Assembly: GCA_964423405.1 (NCBI GenBank)
Contig: CAYREY010000010.1
Coordinates: forward strand, 1 to 64,000
Reading direction: 5' to 3'
DNA length: 64,000 nucleotides
DNA from: Bog-950 sp964423405
GTDB lineage: Bacteria; Bacteroidota; Bacteroidia; Chitinophagales; LD1
The translations under genes were made by a program, and so were the position numbers. This document shows positions 36,866-45,508 of the stretch, in pieces (within the stretch, counting starts at the first letter, position 1; each line of letters begins with the position of its first letter). The notes under the pieces are model-generated. The model worked only from the letters and a program-made list of their open reading frames with translations, was not told where the DNA came from and did no database searches.

Positions 36866-37450
36866 TTGAAGTATATCTTTACACTACTTTTCCTGCTACA
36901 TATCGCCCCCACTTTCGCCCAAAAGCTTGCTTTTGATGTAATACTGTTTGGCAACAAAATAGGCCAAACGGTAGTAGAGCAAAGCACCAAAGGCGACAGC
37001 CTAACCATGTATGAACTTAACAGCCAAAGCGAGGCGCGTATTTTGTTTGCCTCGCATAAAGTAGCGCTGCATTACGAGCTTATGTTTAAGCACGGGCAAC
37101 TTATTTCTGTTTACAGTAAAGGTAACACCAATGGTAAGGTTGATGTTACCACTATCAACTGGCAGGGCACTAAATATTTTATGAAACGGCACGATGGCAA
37201 CTTTAATATAAACGTGCCGGTTTATTGCAGCACCACCCTGCTGTTTTTTAATGAGCCCTGCGACGGGGCCAGGGTGTTCTCTGAACGTATGGGCGAGTAC
37301 CGTACCATACGCAAGGTGGCAGATGGCGAGTATAAAGCCGATATGCAGGACGGGCTCACCTACTATTACCGCTACAAAGGCGGCAGGCTTATAGAGCTTG
37401 AAATGCGCCGCGGCATACTGGGCGCGGCATATTTAAGGCCGGCGAAATAA
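36866..37450 (+). CDS. Exported DUF6134-like protein, paralogue 2 (TTG start)
   Basis: A 194-residue sister of the preceding gene. It shares FDVILFGNKIGQTVVEQ, the ARILFASHK...ISVYSKGNTNGKVDVTTINWQGTKYFMK segment and the end YYYRYKGGRLIELEMRRG; by eye the identity to paralogue 1 is modest. The signal peptide is residues 1-18 (APTFAQ). The only start that gives a complete signal peptide is TTG at 36866, 14 bases after the preceding stop; no in-frame ATG lies near. The two genes are surely cotranscribed. Role unknown; probably related periplasmic ligands or stress proteins. Confidence 0.6.
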   Translation: MKYIFTLLFLLHIAPTFAQKLAFDVILFGNKIGQTVVEQSTKGDSLTMYELNSQSEARILFASHKVALHYELMFKHGQLISVYSKGNTNGKVDVTTINWQGTKYFMKRHDGNFNINVPVYCSTTLLFFNEPCDGARVFSERMGEYRTIRKVADGEYKADMQDGLTYYYRYKGGRLIELEMRRGILGAAYLRPAK

Positions 37451-37467
37451 AAGAAAATACAATTTTG

Positions 37468-37538
37468 AACCACTAAGTAAACTAAGAGCACTCAGAAACT
37501 GTTTGATTTACTTTGTGTACTTAGTGTCCTTAGTGGTT
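37468..37538. repeat. Palindromic intergenic element (AACCACTAAG type)
   Basis: Outer arms AACCACTAAG (37468-37477) and CTTAGTGGTT (37529-37538), then a 3-base mismatch, then ACTAAG (37481-37486) and CTTAGT (37520-37525). This kind of CACTAAG repeat is common between genes of Bacteroidota; no ORF inside. Confidence 0.75.
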
Positions 37539-37625
37539 AATTGTTTTACAGGTATTTGTCAAAACAGCATAAATACCTTGCAGTTCTCGCAAACAAGCCA
37601 CAATTTGGCACCTTAATTCAATAGC

Positions 37626-38732
37626 ATGTCCTATACCCAGCAAGATGTACTGAACGCCCTGCGCCATGTAGATGACCCGGATATTAAAAAAGACCTGGTT
37701 ACGCTTAACATGATAAGCAATGTAGAGGTTAACGGTAACAAAATAAGTTTTAAGGTTACACTAACCACGCCTGCCTGTCCGCTTAAGGATAAAATAAAGA
37801 ACGATTGTATAGAGGCTATTTACCAGTATGTAGACAAAAACGCTGATGTACACGTAGAGATGGATGCCAACGTAACCACCCTGCGTAAAGAGAATGTAAA
37901 CGTGCTACCCAGTGTAAAGAATATTATTTGTGTAGCATCGGGTAAAGGTGGGGTAGGTAAATCTACCGTGGCGGTAAACCTGGCCCTTAGCCTGGCCCGG
38001 CAGGGGGCCAAAGTAGGCCTGATAGATGCCGATATACATGGCCCATCGGTGCCGCTTATGTTAGGCGTAAAAGGCAAACGCCCCGAGGTACGACTGATAA
38101 AAGATAAGCACTACATGGTGCCGTTGGAGGCCGAGGGTATAAAAATACTTTCTATTGCTTTATTGATAGATGAACGCCAGGCAGTGGTTTGGCGGGGCCC
38201 TATGGTAACCAGCGCACTACGCCAGTTTGTTACCGATTGTATATGGGGCAAGCTGGACTACCTGGTGGTAGATATGCCCCCGGGCACCGGCGATGTGCAT
38301 TTAACCGTTGCGCAAACTCTAAACGTGACCGGTGCTGTAATTGTAACCACCCCGCAGGAGGTGGCACTGGCCGATGCCCGCAAGGCAATAGCCATGTTCA
38401 GGCTGGATAATATTAATGTGCCCGTGCTGGGCGTGGTAGAAAACATGGCCTGGTTTACACCTGCCGAGTTACCCGAAAACAAGTACTACATATTTGGCAA
38501 AGAGGGCGGCAAACGCCTGGCCGATGAATACGAAGTGCCCCTGCTGGCTCAGCTACCGCTGGTACAAAGCATACGCGAGGGTGGCGATACCGGCAAGCCG
38601 GTTAGCAGCTATGGCCGCGATAACGAACTGGTAGCCGCTGCCTTTGATGAACTGGCCACCAATGTTGCCCGGCAGATTGCCATAAAGAATGCTAACTTAG
38701 CACCCGAAGAAACTGAACCCGCTTTACAATGA
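37626..38732 (+). CDS. mrp: Mrp/ApbC family Fe-S carrier ATPase
   Basis: A 368-residue cytosolic P-loop ATPase of the Mrp/Nbp35 group, which hands Fe-S clusters to target proteins. Residues 1-90 are a MIP18/DUF59 domain with the motif Cys51 (TTPACPLKDKI). Walker A is GKGGVGKS at 106-113, followed by DADIHGPS and the switch VVDMPPGTGDVHLT. The usual C-terminal CxxC that binds the bridging cluster (ENMSxxxCxxCG in E. coli) is not here: the equivalent segment is ENMAWFTPAELPENKYYIFG, with no Cys, as I recall for Bacteroidota Mrp. The nfu gene overlaps its stop by 4 bases (ATGA), which supports an Fe-S role. A weak CTTG-N19-ACAATTTG box lies upstream. Confidence 0.93.
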   Translation: MSYTQQDVLNALRHVDDPDIKKDLVTLNMISNVEVNGNKISFKVTLTTPACPLKDKIKNDCIEAIYQYVDKNADVHVEMDANVTTLRKENVNVLPSVKNIICVASGKGGVGKSTVAVNLALSLARQGAKVGLIDADIHGPSVPLMLGVKGKRPEVRLIKDKHYMVPLEAEGIKILSIALLIDERQAVVWRGPMVTSALRQFVTDCIWGKLDYLVVDMPPGTGDVHLTVAQTLNVTGAVIVTTPQEVALADARKAIAMFRLDNINVPVLGVVENMAWFTPAELPENKYYIFGKEGGKRLADEYEVPLLAQLPLVQSIREGGDTGKPVSSYGRDNELVAAAFDELATNVARQIAIKNANLAPEETEPALQ

Positions 38733-38992
38733 CAACAGAAACCAACGCAATACTGGAACGCGTAGAGGCATCGCTGGATACTATGCGCCCGTACCTGAAC
38801 GATGACGGTGGCAATGTAGAAGTGGTGGAGATAACCGACGATATGGTTGTACGGGTAAAGCTGTTGGGTGCATGCAGCACCTGTCCGCAAAGTTTTATGA
38901 CCATGAAAGCCGGTATAGAAGAAGCTATTAAGCGGGCTGTGCCGGAAATAAAAGCGGTAACAGCAATTAACCTTACCAACCCGGGTTTATAA
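38729..38992 (+). CDS. Nfu-type Fe-S scaffold protein
   Basis: An 87-residue protein consisting only of a NifU C-terminal (Nfu) domain: LDTMRPYLNDDGGNVEVVEI, then the cluster-binding CSTCPQS (about residues 49-55) and a helix MKAGIEEAIKRAVP. It would bind a [4Fe-4S] cluster between two monomers and deliver it. The ATG overlaps the mrp stop, so translation is coupled, and the pair forms a local carrier unit. No isc or suf genes are in the window. Confidence 0.93.
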   Translation: MTTETNAILERVEASLDTMRPYLNDDGGNVEVVEITDDMVVRVKLLGACSTCPQSFMTMKAGIEEAIKRAVPEIKAVTAINLTNPGL

Positions 38993-39017
38993 TATCCCCT
39001 TTATTTACCTTGCTTAA

Positions 39018-41126
39018 TTAATACCCACCCAGGTATTTACGTATTATCCACTCGGCCGATATAAGTGCCAGCAGCAGGAAGAAAATCCATTTTAGATTGA
39101 TAGCCCCTTCTGTTACAAACGTATCGTACAGTATGGGTTTTAGCTGATTGCGGGCGTCTATTTCTTCGGCTATTTTATCAATATCTTTCAGATAGTGCAT
39201 AGCACCATTGTGTTGGGTGGCCAGTTGGTACAGCACCTGATGGTCGGCGCGGGTGCGCATTTCTTCTAACTGCAAGGGGCTAACCGAAAACTTACCACTG
39301 GCTGTATAGGTACTGTTACCCAGTTTGGTGGTAGCGGTGTAAGCATAGTTGCCCACCGGTAAAAAACCGGCGTTCAGACTGTAGGCATTTTCTGTTTTGC
39401 TGAATTTGTATTCGTATGGTTTATCGCCACCGGTTATCTTCAGGTCCACATCGGGTTGGTTCACCAGCTCGTAACTGGCGTTGTACAACTGTGCATCGAA
39501 AGTTACGGCCTCGTTATCCTGATAAATAGTTTTGGTTTGGTTAACCCGGAAAGGGCGCTTATCGCTTTTAACCGCCAGGTACTGCACGGTTTTATTTATC
39601 AGCTCGTTGGTAGCGTCGTGGTTCTTGTTTAGCAGGTAATCGTACAAACGCCAGCGCCACAAGCCCTCGCCGCATATCACCCCTGTTTTCTGTTCGCCGG
39701 TTTCGTTCAGCAACCACAGCGGAAAATCGGTAGCTACCGAATTTATTTTTTGCGTAAGCAACACCTTAGATGATGCGTTGGCCGAAAACTCGCCAAAGAA
39801 ACAACTGAACGGTGGTAGCTTAGGTATGGTTTGTATAGTTTTATCCGACAGGGTAAACAGTGCAAAGTCTTTCGATATGTTAGCGGTTACTTCGTTAAAC
39901 TTATCGGCATTGCCCTTTATGGTAACACTCTGTTGCGCCCTTACAAACTCTGGCAATAATGTTTGCGAACCCACTACAAACAGCAGCGATTTTTTAAGCC
40001 CGGCGGCCTCTTTAAGTATAGCGGTAGCCCGGTTATTGGCCGATGGTAATTGATGCAGTATTACCAGGTTGTATTCGTTTAGCTTTTTGGCAAAGCTTTC
40101 GGCAAACTCCACATCCAGCTGGTAGTTCTTATTACTTTCTATCGCAGCTTTAAACGCAGCTATATCGGGGTGCGGCGATTGTGCTACCAGTAGTATTTTC
40201 TGGCGGCCATCCAGCACCTCTACAAATATATCGCGCACGTTGTTGCGGTAGGTTACCTCGCCCTCTACATTGCTAAGCGCAATGCGGTAGTGCATAATAC
40301 CTACGCGGCTGGCAGGTAAAACAAAATCGTAGCTCTGGAAAAAATTATCGCTGGTGTACACTATATCCTTGCCCTGTAGCAGGGTTGCGTTGTTGCCCTC
40401 TCCTACTTCGTACACGCTCAACTTTACATTCTTGCCGGGCAGGTTGGTTTGCTCCACATCTACACGCAGGGCAAACTGATCGTTCAGATAGGTGATTTTA
40501 TTGTAGTAGGCGTTAGATAGTTTCTGGTCTTTCTGTATGGTGGTATCGCCCAGCGCGATGGTGTAAACCGAATAACCGGCTTTCGCTGCCGTATAAACCG
40601 GGTTTACCCCTTTGTTGTAAATACCATCGCTGGCAATAACCACAGCACCCAGGTTTTGGTTGTAGTATATGCTGTTTATTTCATCCAGCGCACCGCTCAG
40701 GTCGGTAGATTTATCGGTATAACTAAAATCCACACCACGCTTCAGCACATCGCCGGCGTTGTAGGCCACTACTTCGTATTTATCGCCCAGCTTATTTATC
40801 AGCTTTTCTATTTGCTGTTTATAGGCGGTGGTATCGGCCTTAAGACCGGCTTTTACCGATTCGCTGTTATCGTTTATTACGGCCACTACCGGTTTAAACT
40901 GTTTGGTATTGCGGGTGCGTATAAACGGCGATAGTAACAACACCGCCAGCACCGTAACCGCTACAAAACGGAAAGTAGCCATGGCATACTGCCACCATTT
41001 GCTGCCCGATGTTTTTTCATCGAACGTAGTATCGCGATAATACAGCACAGCCGCATAGGCTGCACCTGCCAGCAGGCACAACACTAAAAACCAGGCAGGG
41101 TACTGAAACGATAACGATGAAGCCAC
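39018..41126 (-). CDS. Membrane-anchored VWA-like protein
   Basis: A 702-residue protein. Two TM helices at the N-terminus (about 9-29 and 48-69), then a von Willebrand A-like domain from about 78: VVAVINDNSESV contains the DxSxS MIDAS motif (residues 86-90), and ASDGIYNKG supplies a later Asp. After the VWA comes a long beta-rich portion (about 270-650), and a final TM helix (about 675-697, WIFFLLLALISAEWII). This BatA-like N-anchor with a C-terminal TM recalls Bacteroidota proteins next to aerotolerance genes, but no moxR or BatB is adjacent; the DUF58 gene 2.4 kb away may belong to the same pathway. Function unknown. Confidence 0.75.
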   Translation of the reverse strand: MASSLSFQYPAWFLVLCLLAGAAYAAVLYYRDTTFDEKTSGSKWWQYAMATFRFVAVTVLAVLLLSPFIRTRNTKQFKPVVAVINDNSESVKAGLKADTTAYKQQIEKLINKLGDKYEVVAYNAGDVLKRGVDFSYTDKSTDLSGALDEINSIYYNQNLGAVVIASDGIYNKGVNPVYTAAKAGYSVYTIALGDTTIQKDQKLSNAYYNKITYLNDQFALRVDVEQTNLPGKNVKLSVYEVGEGNNATLLQGKDIVYTSDNFFQSYDFVLPASRVGIMHYRIALSNVEGEVTYRNNVRDIFVEVLDGRQKILLVAQSPHPDIAAFKAAIESNKNYQLDVEFAESFAKKLNEYNLVILHQLPSANNRATAILKEAAGLKKSLLFVVGSQTLLPEFVRAQQSVTIKGNADKFNEVTANISKDFALFTLSDKTIQTIPKLPPFSCFFGEFSANASSKVLLTQKINSVATDFPLWLLNETGEQKTGVICGEGLWRWRLYDYLLNKNHDATNELINKTVQYLAVKSDKRPFRVNQTKTIYQDNEAVTFDAQLYNASYELVNQPDVDLKITGGDKPYEYKFSKTENAYSLNAGFLPVGNYAYTATTKLGNSTYTASGKFSVSPLQLEEMRTRADHQVLYQLATQHNGAMHYLKDIDKIAEEIDARNQLKPILYDTFVTEGAINLKWIFFLLLALISAEWIIRKYLGGY

Positions 41127-41350
41127 AGCAATAATTTAATGCTGTGAGAATACAGCAATTTGAGAATGAATGCAAACCGGCAACATAAATTGGGAAAATA
41201 CAGGCAAATCTCACAGACAACACAGAAGGCATGGATATAGAAGTACTAACACCCCACCGTTATTTTATCAGGGATTTTCAGGGCTGAATGAAATTGCAGC
41301 TATGTTTCTAATAGTGCTGTCCCGGCTCCTGGCACTGTGCTCTATGTTCT

Positions 41351-42094
41351 CTACCTACTCATGCCCCCGCACACGCTTATAACCTGACCGCTTACGTAGG
41401 TGCTCAGGTCGCTAGCTAAAAACAGGGCGGTATCGGCTACCTCTTCGGCGTGGCCCATGCGTTTCATGGGTATGCGGCTTAGTATACCGTTCTTTATATC
41501 ATCGCCCAGCACACCAGTCATATCGGTTTCTATAAAGCCGGGGGCTATAGCATTGCAACGTATGCTGCGGCTGCCAAACTCATCGGCTATAGATTTTGTA
41601 AAACCAATTATACCGGCTTTGCTGGCGGCATAATTACTTTGTCCCCCCTGGCCAATTTCGCCTATTATAGATGAGAGATTGATGATAGAACCACTTTTCT
41701 GGCGCAGCATTAATTTAGAAACGTGCTTGGTAAGGTTAAACACCGATTTAAGGTTGGCCTGCATCACCTCATCCCACTGCTCCTCTCCCATGCGTAGTAT
41801 CAGATTGTCGCGGGTAATACCGGCATTGTTTACCAGTATATCTATACTGCCAAAATCTTTCACTACCTCATCTACCAGTTGCTCTGCCTGGGCATAAATA
41901 CCGGCATCGCTTTTATACGCTTTTACGGTAGCACCGGTAGCTGTTAGTTCTGCTACTAAAGCTGCCGCTTTTTCATCGCTGCTTACGTACGTAAAAGCTA
42001 CCCGGCAACCATGGGCTGCAAACTTTTTTACTATAGCCTGGCCAATACCGCGGGTGCCACCGGTAACCAACGCCGTTTTGTTTTGTAGTAACAT
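41351..42094 (-). CDS. fabG: 3-oxoacyl-[acyl-carrier-protein] reductase
   Basis: A 247-residue NADPH-dependent short-chain dehydrogenase of fatty acid elongation. The ATG at 42094 gives the canonical start (MLLQNKTALVTGGTRGIGQAI); another ATG three codons upstream (42103) is possible. Visible elements: TGGTRGIG (about 12-19), NNAGIT (about 88-93), the active Ser in INLSSIIGEIGQGGQ, YAASKAG with catalytic Tyr and Lys, and IAPGFIETDMT. The C-terminus EEVADTALFLASDLSTYVSGQVISVCGGMS is complete. No other fab gene is adjacent, so it could also serve a related acyl pathway. Confidence 0.93.
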   Translation of the reverse strand: MLLQNKTALVTGGTRGIGQAIVKKFAAHGCRVAFTYVSSDEKAAALVAELTATGATVKAYKSDAGIYAQAEQLVDEVVKDFGSIDILVNNAGITRDNLILRMGEEQWDEVMQANLKSVFNLTKHVSKLMLRQKSGSIINLSSIIGEIGQGGQSNYAASKAGIIGFTKSIADEFGSRSIRCNAIAPGFIETDMTGVLGDDIKNGILSRIPMKRMGHAEEVADTALFLASDLSTYVSGQVISVCGGMSR

Positions 42095-42223
42095 GTAGTG
42101 CATAGTTAAAACAAAAGCAAATTAAAAAAAATAATTGCGGGAGAGATTAAACCCGGCAGACAGGGCACAGTCATACCACCATAACAGCGCAAACAATTAG
42201 TAAACAAATAAAAACTGAGAATT

Positions 42224-42553
42224 ATGAAACGTTTTATTGCAGGCCTTATACTATTTACGTTAAGTGCCACCCTATCTACCTTATATGCCCAGCAGCCACA
42301 TGGCCACGGCATAAACAAGCAACAACATATAGACCATAAACGCATACGCCACGGCGTAGCTACCGGCCAGCTGAGCCACCGCGAAGCAGTACAACTGCGT
42401 ATGCAACAGGCAAAAATTGAACATTATAAAGATATGGCCATGGCAGATGGACGCGTTAACCGCAAAGAGCGGGCGTTTATTAAACAAGAACAGGCTAAAG
42501 CCGGCCAAAACATATACTGCCAGAAACACGACCGGCAACGCAGACGATTTTAA
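42224..42553 (+). CDS. Small exported protein with a basic, charged helical repeat
   Basis: A 109-residue protein with a signal peptide (residues 1-22, TLYAQ). The mature part is a helical pair with the pattern RIRHGVATGQLSHREAVQLRMQQ...KDMAMADGRVNRKERAFIKQEQ..., ending in IYCQKHDRQRRRF. This GVxTGQLT...EA...ADG...ERxxL...IYxxKHD pattern recurs in small exported proteins of many bacteria. Function unknown; Asp/Gly in MADGRV may bind Ca as in EF-like loops. Its own terminator follows. Confidence 0.65.
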   Translation: MKRFIAGLILFTLSATLSTLYAQQPHGHGINKQQHIDHKRIRHGVATGQLSHREAVQLRMQQAKIEHYKDMAMADGRVNRKERAFIKQEQAKAGQNIYCQKHDRQRRRF

Positions 42554-42576
42554 CTATAACGGTTAATTAGGGTGAG

Positions 42577-42609
42577 TCCCCGCTATGTAAAAATGGCGGG
42601 GATTTTTTT
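42577..42609 (+). terminator. Intrinsic terminator
   Basis: TCCCCGC (42577-42583) pairs with GCGGGGA (42596-42602); TTTTTTT follows. Confidence 0.9.
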
Positions 42610-42634
42610 GTTCTATCTTTTTGCAAAAACACTA

Positions 42635-43432
42635 CTACTGCGTAATAAATGCCACTACCTCCTGTAAAAAATCGGCAGGCTTTTCGGCGTGCAGCCAGTG
42701 GCCGGCGCCTTTTATTTCGGCCAGTTGATTGTTAGGGAACAACTGCTCTATAACCGGATAGTTATTGCCGGTTACGTACGATGAGCGTTGCCCTTTAATA
42801 AACAATGCCGGACCGGTAAAAGGTCTATCGGCAGTTATACCTTCAGATATATCGGCATAGTGCTTATACAGCACCTCCAGATTAAACTTCCATTCAAAAC
42901 CTTTAGCGTCACCTTCGGTACGGTGCAGGCCCTTCATTAAAAACTGTACGGTGGTTTCGTCGCCATCCAGCTTTTGGCGCAGTACTTTTTCTATATCCTC
43001 GCGCGATGTGGCTTTAGCAACATCGGCAGCAAACAGGGCAGCAAATACATCGCTGTGCCGATCTTCGTACACCACCGGAGCCACATCTGCCACTATCAAT
43101 TTTGCCACTTTTTCGGGGTATTGCAGGGCAAATTTCATAACCGTTTTACCACCCATAGAGTGGCCCAGCAAGTGCGCTTTTTCTATTTGTTGCTGCTGCA
43201 TAAACTCCAGCAAATCGGCCGATAGTATATCGTAGTTGAAATCGCTGGTATGTGGCGATTTACCGTGGTTGCGTTGGTCAACTATATAAACAGCAAGCGT
43301 GGATGGCTGTGATACCACCGCCGGATCGGCCAGCTTTTTAGCTATAGTCTGCCAGTTATCTAACGAACCTAACAGGCCGTGTAATATTATCAACGGAAAC
43401 CCCTCGCCGAATTTTTTGTAGTTGAGATTCAA
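42635..43432 (-). CDS. Alpha/beta hydrolase, YbfF-like esterase
   Basis: A 265-residue soluble hydrolase. The oxyanion loop LHGLLGSLDNW (about 18-28), the nucleophile elbow GHSMGG with Ser92, and the catalytic His in GAGHWLHAEKP near residue 245 are present. The stretch FIKGQRSSYVTGNN corresponds to the GGNSPYV segment of E. coli YbfF, and the general layout fits this acyl-CoA/acyl-ester esterase subgroup. Physiological substrate unknown. The gene is alone on its strand between two intergenic repeat patches. Confidence 0.85.
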   Translation of the reverse strand: MNLNYKKFGEGFPLIILHGLLGSLDNWQTIAKKLADPAVVSQPSTLAVYIVDQRNHGKSPHTSDFNYDILSADLLEFMQQQQIEKAHLLGHSMGGKTVMKFALQYPEKVAKLIVADVAPVVYEDRHSDVFAALFAADVAKATSREDIEKVLRQKLDGDETTVQFLMKGLHRTEGDAKGFEWKFNLEVLYKHYADISEGITADRPFTGPALFIKGQRSSYVTGNNYPVIEQLFPNNQLAEIKGAGHWLHAEKPADFLQEVVAFITQ

Positions 43433-43507
43433 GTACTGAGTATTAAGTATTGAGATAAAGCCTTAATGGCTGTTCCATTCCAAATTCCCAAATCCGCATT
43501 CCGCATT
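43431..43507. repeat. Two short-period direct-repeat patches
   Basis: 43431-43455: AAGTACTGAGTATTAAGTATTGAG (period about 9). 43477-43507: ATTCC, ATTCCC, AATCCGC, ATTCCGC, ATT variants. Both are typical of intergenic spacers elsewhere in this window. Confidence 0.55.
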
Positions 43508-43509
43508 AG

Positions 43510-44421
43510 TTAGAGCATCTTAGCCCGCTTGGTTAAAAACGGTAACAGCACCTGTTTAAAATCCTGATTAATATCGGCCTCCACCATGTCTATCCTGAAC
43601 TGTGCACAGCGCAGTTTAAGGCCGGTTTCAAATTTCTGCATTTGCTCTATATAAAAGTCTTTTACCTCGTTGGCGTGCAGCTTAACCTTCTCGCCGGTTT
43701 CCATATCAATAAACTGGTAAGGGCGATTTTCAAATTTAAAGTCCAGCTCTTTGCTTTTATCTACCACATGAAACAGTACCACCTCATGCTTATTATACTT
43801 CAGGTGTTGCAGGGCCGAAAACAGTTCTTCCTGTTGCGCCTCTCCCATTTGCGAAAACATATCGCTGAATATGATAATCATACTGCGCTTGTGTACGGTT
43901 TCGGCAATCTCGTGCAGGCAGTGCGCGGCGTTGGTTTTTACATTCAGCGGCTTTTGAGCCAACAGCTTATCCAACTGCGCAAACAATAACTGATGGTGTT
44001 TGGTACTGCTGCGTGCTTCGGAGTTAAAGGTTACCACATCGGTAAATATGCTAAGGCCGGCAGCATCGCGCTGGCGTTTAAGCAGGTTAACCAGTGCAGC
44101 AGCCGATACAATAGAAAACCGCAGCTTATTCATATCCGCATCCTGCGGAAAGTACATAGATGAACTGGCATCAATTACTATCTGGCAGCGCAGGTTGGTT
44201 TCTTCTTCGTAGCGCTTAATAAACATTTTGCCGGTGCGGGCCAGCACCTTCCAATCCAGGTGCTTGGTGCTTTCGCCGGGGTTATATAAGCGGTGTTCGG
44301 CAAACTCTACCGAAAAGCCATGGAAAGGCGATTTATGTAAGCCGATAATAAACCCCTCTACCACCTGTTTGGCAAGCAGTTCAAGGTTTTCTATTTCGGG
44401 CAGATGTTGGTGTTCCAGCAT
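43510..44421 (-). CDS. DUF58 domain protein
   Basis: A 303-residue cytosolic protein. Family signature: FHGFSVEFAEHRLYNPGESTKHLDWKVLARTGKMFIKRYEEE (about 38-80), the DUF58 core, followed by a VWA-like fold with DASSSM (about 88-93, DxSxS) and VVLFHVVDKSKELD. In other bacteria DUF58 proteins are encoded with MoxR ATPases and VWA proteins in stress or envelope clusters. Here MoxR is absent; a VWA membrane protein lies at 39-41 kb. Role unknown, probably chaperone-like through the VWA fold. Confidence 0.88.
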   Translation of the reverse strand: MLEHQHLPEIENLELLAKQVVEGFIIGLHKSPFHGFSVEFAEHRLYNPGESTKHLDWKVLARTGKMFIKRYEEETNLRCQIVIDASSSMYFPQDADMNKLRFSIVSAAALVNLLKRQRDAAGLSIFTDVVTFNSEARSSTKHHQLLFAQLDKLLAQKPLNVKTNAAHCLHEIAETVHKRSMIIIFSDMFSQMGEAQQEELFSALQHLKYNKHEVVLFHVVDKSKELDFKFENRPYQFIDMETGEKVKLHANEVKDFYIEQMQKFETGLKLRCAQFRIDMVEADINQDFKQVLLPFLTKRAKML

Positions 44422-44469
44422 TTATTGTAAACGCCTGTTCGGCTGATTAGTATGAATAATATGACAGCC

Positions 44470-44508
44470 TAAAAATAAAAAAGCGCAGCAAAGAAATTTT
44501 GCCGCGCT
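44470..44508 (-). terminator. Intrinsic terminator of trxA
   Basis: AGCGC-a-GCAAA pairs with TTTGC-c-GCGCT (44482-44508, one A/C mismatch). On the minus strand it ends GCGCTTTTTTATTTT. Confidence 0.85.
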
Positions 44509-44533
44509 GCTTTATTTATGGTTCTTTTGGTAA

Positions 44534-44854
44534 TTACGATAAGTGTTTGTTAAGCATAGCTACCAGATTAGCTTTAGGCACAGCACCTACTTGTTTATCT
44601 ACTACCTGTCCGTTTTTAATAAACAGAATGGTAGGTATGTTGCGGATACCGTATTTCATAGCTGTTTCAGGGTTGCTGTCTACATCTACTTTACCAATAA
44701 TGGCTTTGCCATCGTATTCTTTCGAAAGTTCTTCAATTACCGGTCCTATTGCTTTGCAGGGTCCGCACCATTCGGCCCAGAAATCTACCAGTGTAAGTTT
44801 GCCGCTATCTAGTACGGTCTCTTTAAAATTGCTGTCAGTCAGTTGAGTTGCCAT
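44534..44854 (-). CDS. trxA: Thioredoxin
   Basis: A 106-residue classical thioredoxin: disulfide reductase of the cytosol. Active site WCGPC with Cys30 and Cys33, the buried Asp in TLVDFWAEW, and the cis-Pro segment IRNIPTILFIKNG. It is reduced by TrxB, whose gene is 2 kb further, and both are near a glutathione peroxidase homologue, which in Bacteroidota often uses thioredoxin as reductant. A minus-strand -7 box TACCTTTG at plus 44904-44911 lies about 50 bases upstream. Own terminator. Confidence 0.97.
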   Translation of the reverse strand: MATQLTDSNFKETVLDSGKLTLVDFWAEWCGPCKAIGPVIEELSKEYDGKAIIGKVDVDSNPETAMKYGIRNIPTILFIKNGQVVDKQVGAVPKANLVAMLNKHLS

Positions 44855-44903
44855 CGCTATTTGTTTTAAGTTTTAATTTAATGGTTTTTGTTTAGTTGGT
44901 TTA

Positions 44904-44911
44904 CAAAGGTA
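44904..44911 (-). promoter_or_regulatory. Possible -7 box of trxA
   Basis: Minus-strand TACCTTTG matches TAnnTTTG exactly. A TTTG at the expected distance upstream is lacking (nearest TTG is 13 bases away), so support is partial. Confidence 0.4.
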
Positions 44912-44962
44912 GGTTGCTATTTGTCAATTTGCGAGCCAACCCTGCCTATTGTTTTCAACAGG

Positions 44963-45454
44963 TTAGTTATTCAGACAATTCTCTATCGATTCGGTTATTT
45001 TGTCGTCATTAGGCCATTTCCAGGGGTTGTACCAATCTACAAATCTGCCATTTCTGTCAATAAGGTATTTGTGGAAATTCCACATGGGGTACACCTTAAA
45101 GCCCATCAGGCTGGTTTGTGCCGCCAGATACTTATATAGTGGCTGGGCATCGTTTCCGCGCACCTTGTTTTTAGCAAATATTTTGAATTCGACGCCGTAA
45201 TTACGGGTACAAAACTCCATAATCTGCGCCCCTTCTTTGGGTTCCTGTGCAAAGTCGTTGCTGGGAAACGCCAATATTTCAAACCCTTTGTCGCGGTATT
45301 TTTTGTAGGTATTTTGTAACTCCTCCAGTTGGGGTGTTTGCCCGCACTTGCTGGCTATGTTTACTATTAAAAGAACTTTACCCTTATAGGTAGATAGTTT
45401 GACGGGCTTACCGTCCAAACCTTTCACTTCAAAATTGTATATGCTTGCTGCCAT
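44963..45454 (-). CDS. Glutathione peroxidase family thiol peroxidase
   Basis: A 163-residue protein. The peroxidatic Cys is in NIASKCGQTPQ (about residue 37), followed by the FPSNDFAQEP segment (Gln of the active site) and WNFHKYLIDRNG (Trp). A second Cys in EFCTRNYGV may be the resolving residue, as in thioredoxin-dependent Gpx-like peroxidases of bacteria. Reduces H2O2 and organic peroxides; glutathione itself may not be the donor. It has no signal peptide and lies between trxA and trxB. The FPSNDFAQEP segment lacks one residue compared with FPCNQFxxQEP. Confidence 0.9.
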   Translation of the reverse strand: MAASIYNFEVKGLDGKPVKLSTYKGKVLLIVNIASKCGQTPQLEELQNTYKKYRDKGFEILAFPSNDFAQEPKEGAQIMEFCTRNYGVEFKIFAKNKVRGNDAQPLYKYLAAQTSLMGFKVYPMWNFHKYLIDRNGRFVDWYNPWKWPNDDKITESIENCLNN

Positions 45455-45508
45455 AGTGTATATAACAGACGAAGAAAGCCAAAGTTTATTGGATTAGCAG
45501 CCGCTCCG

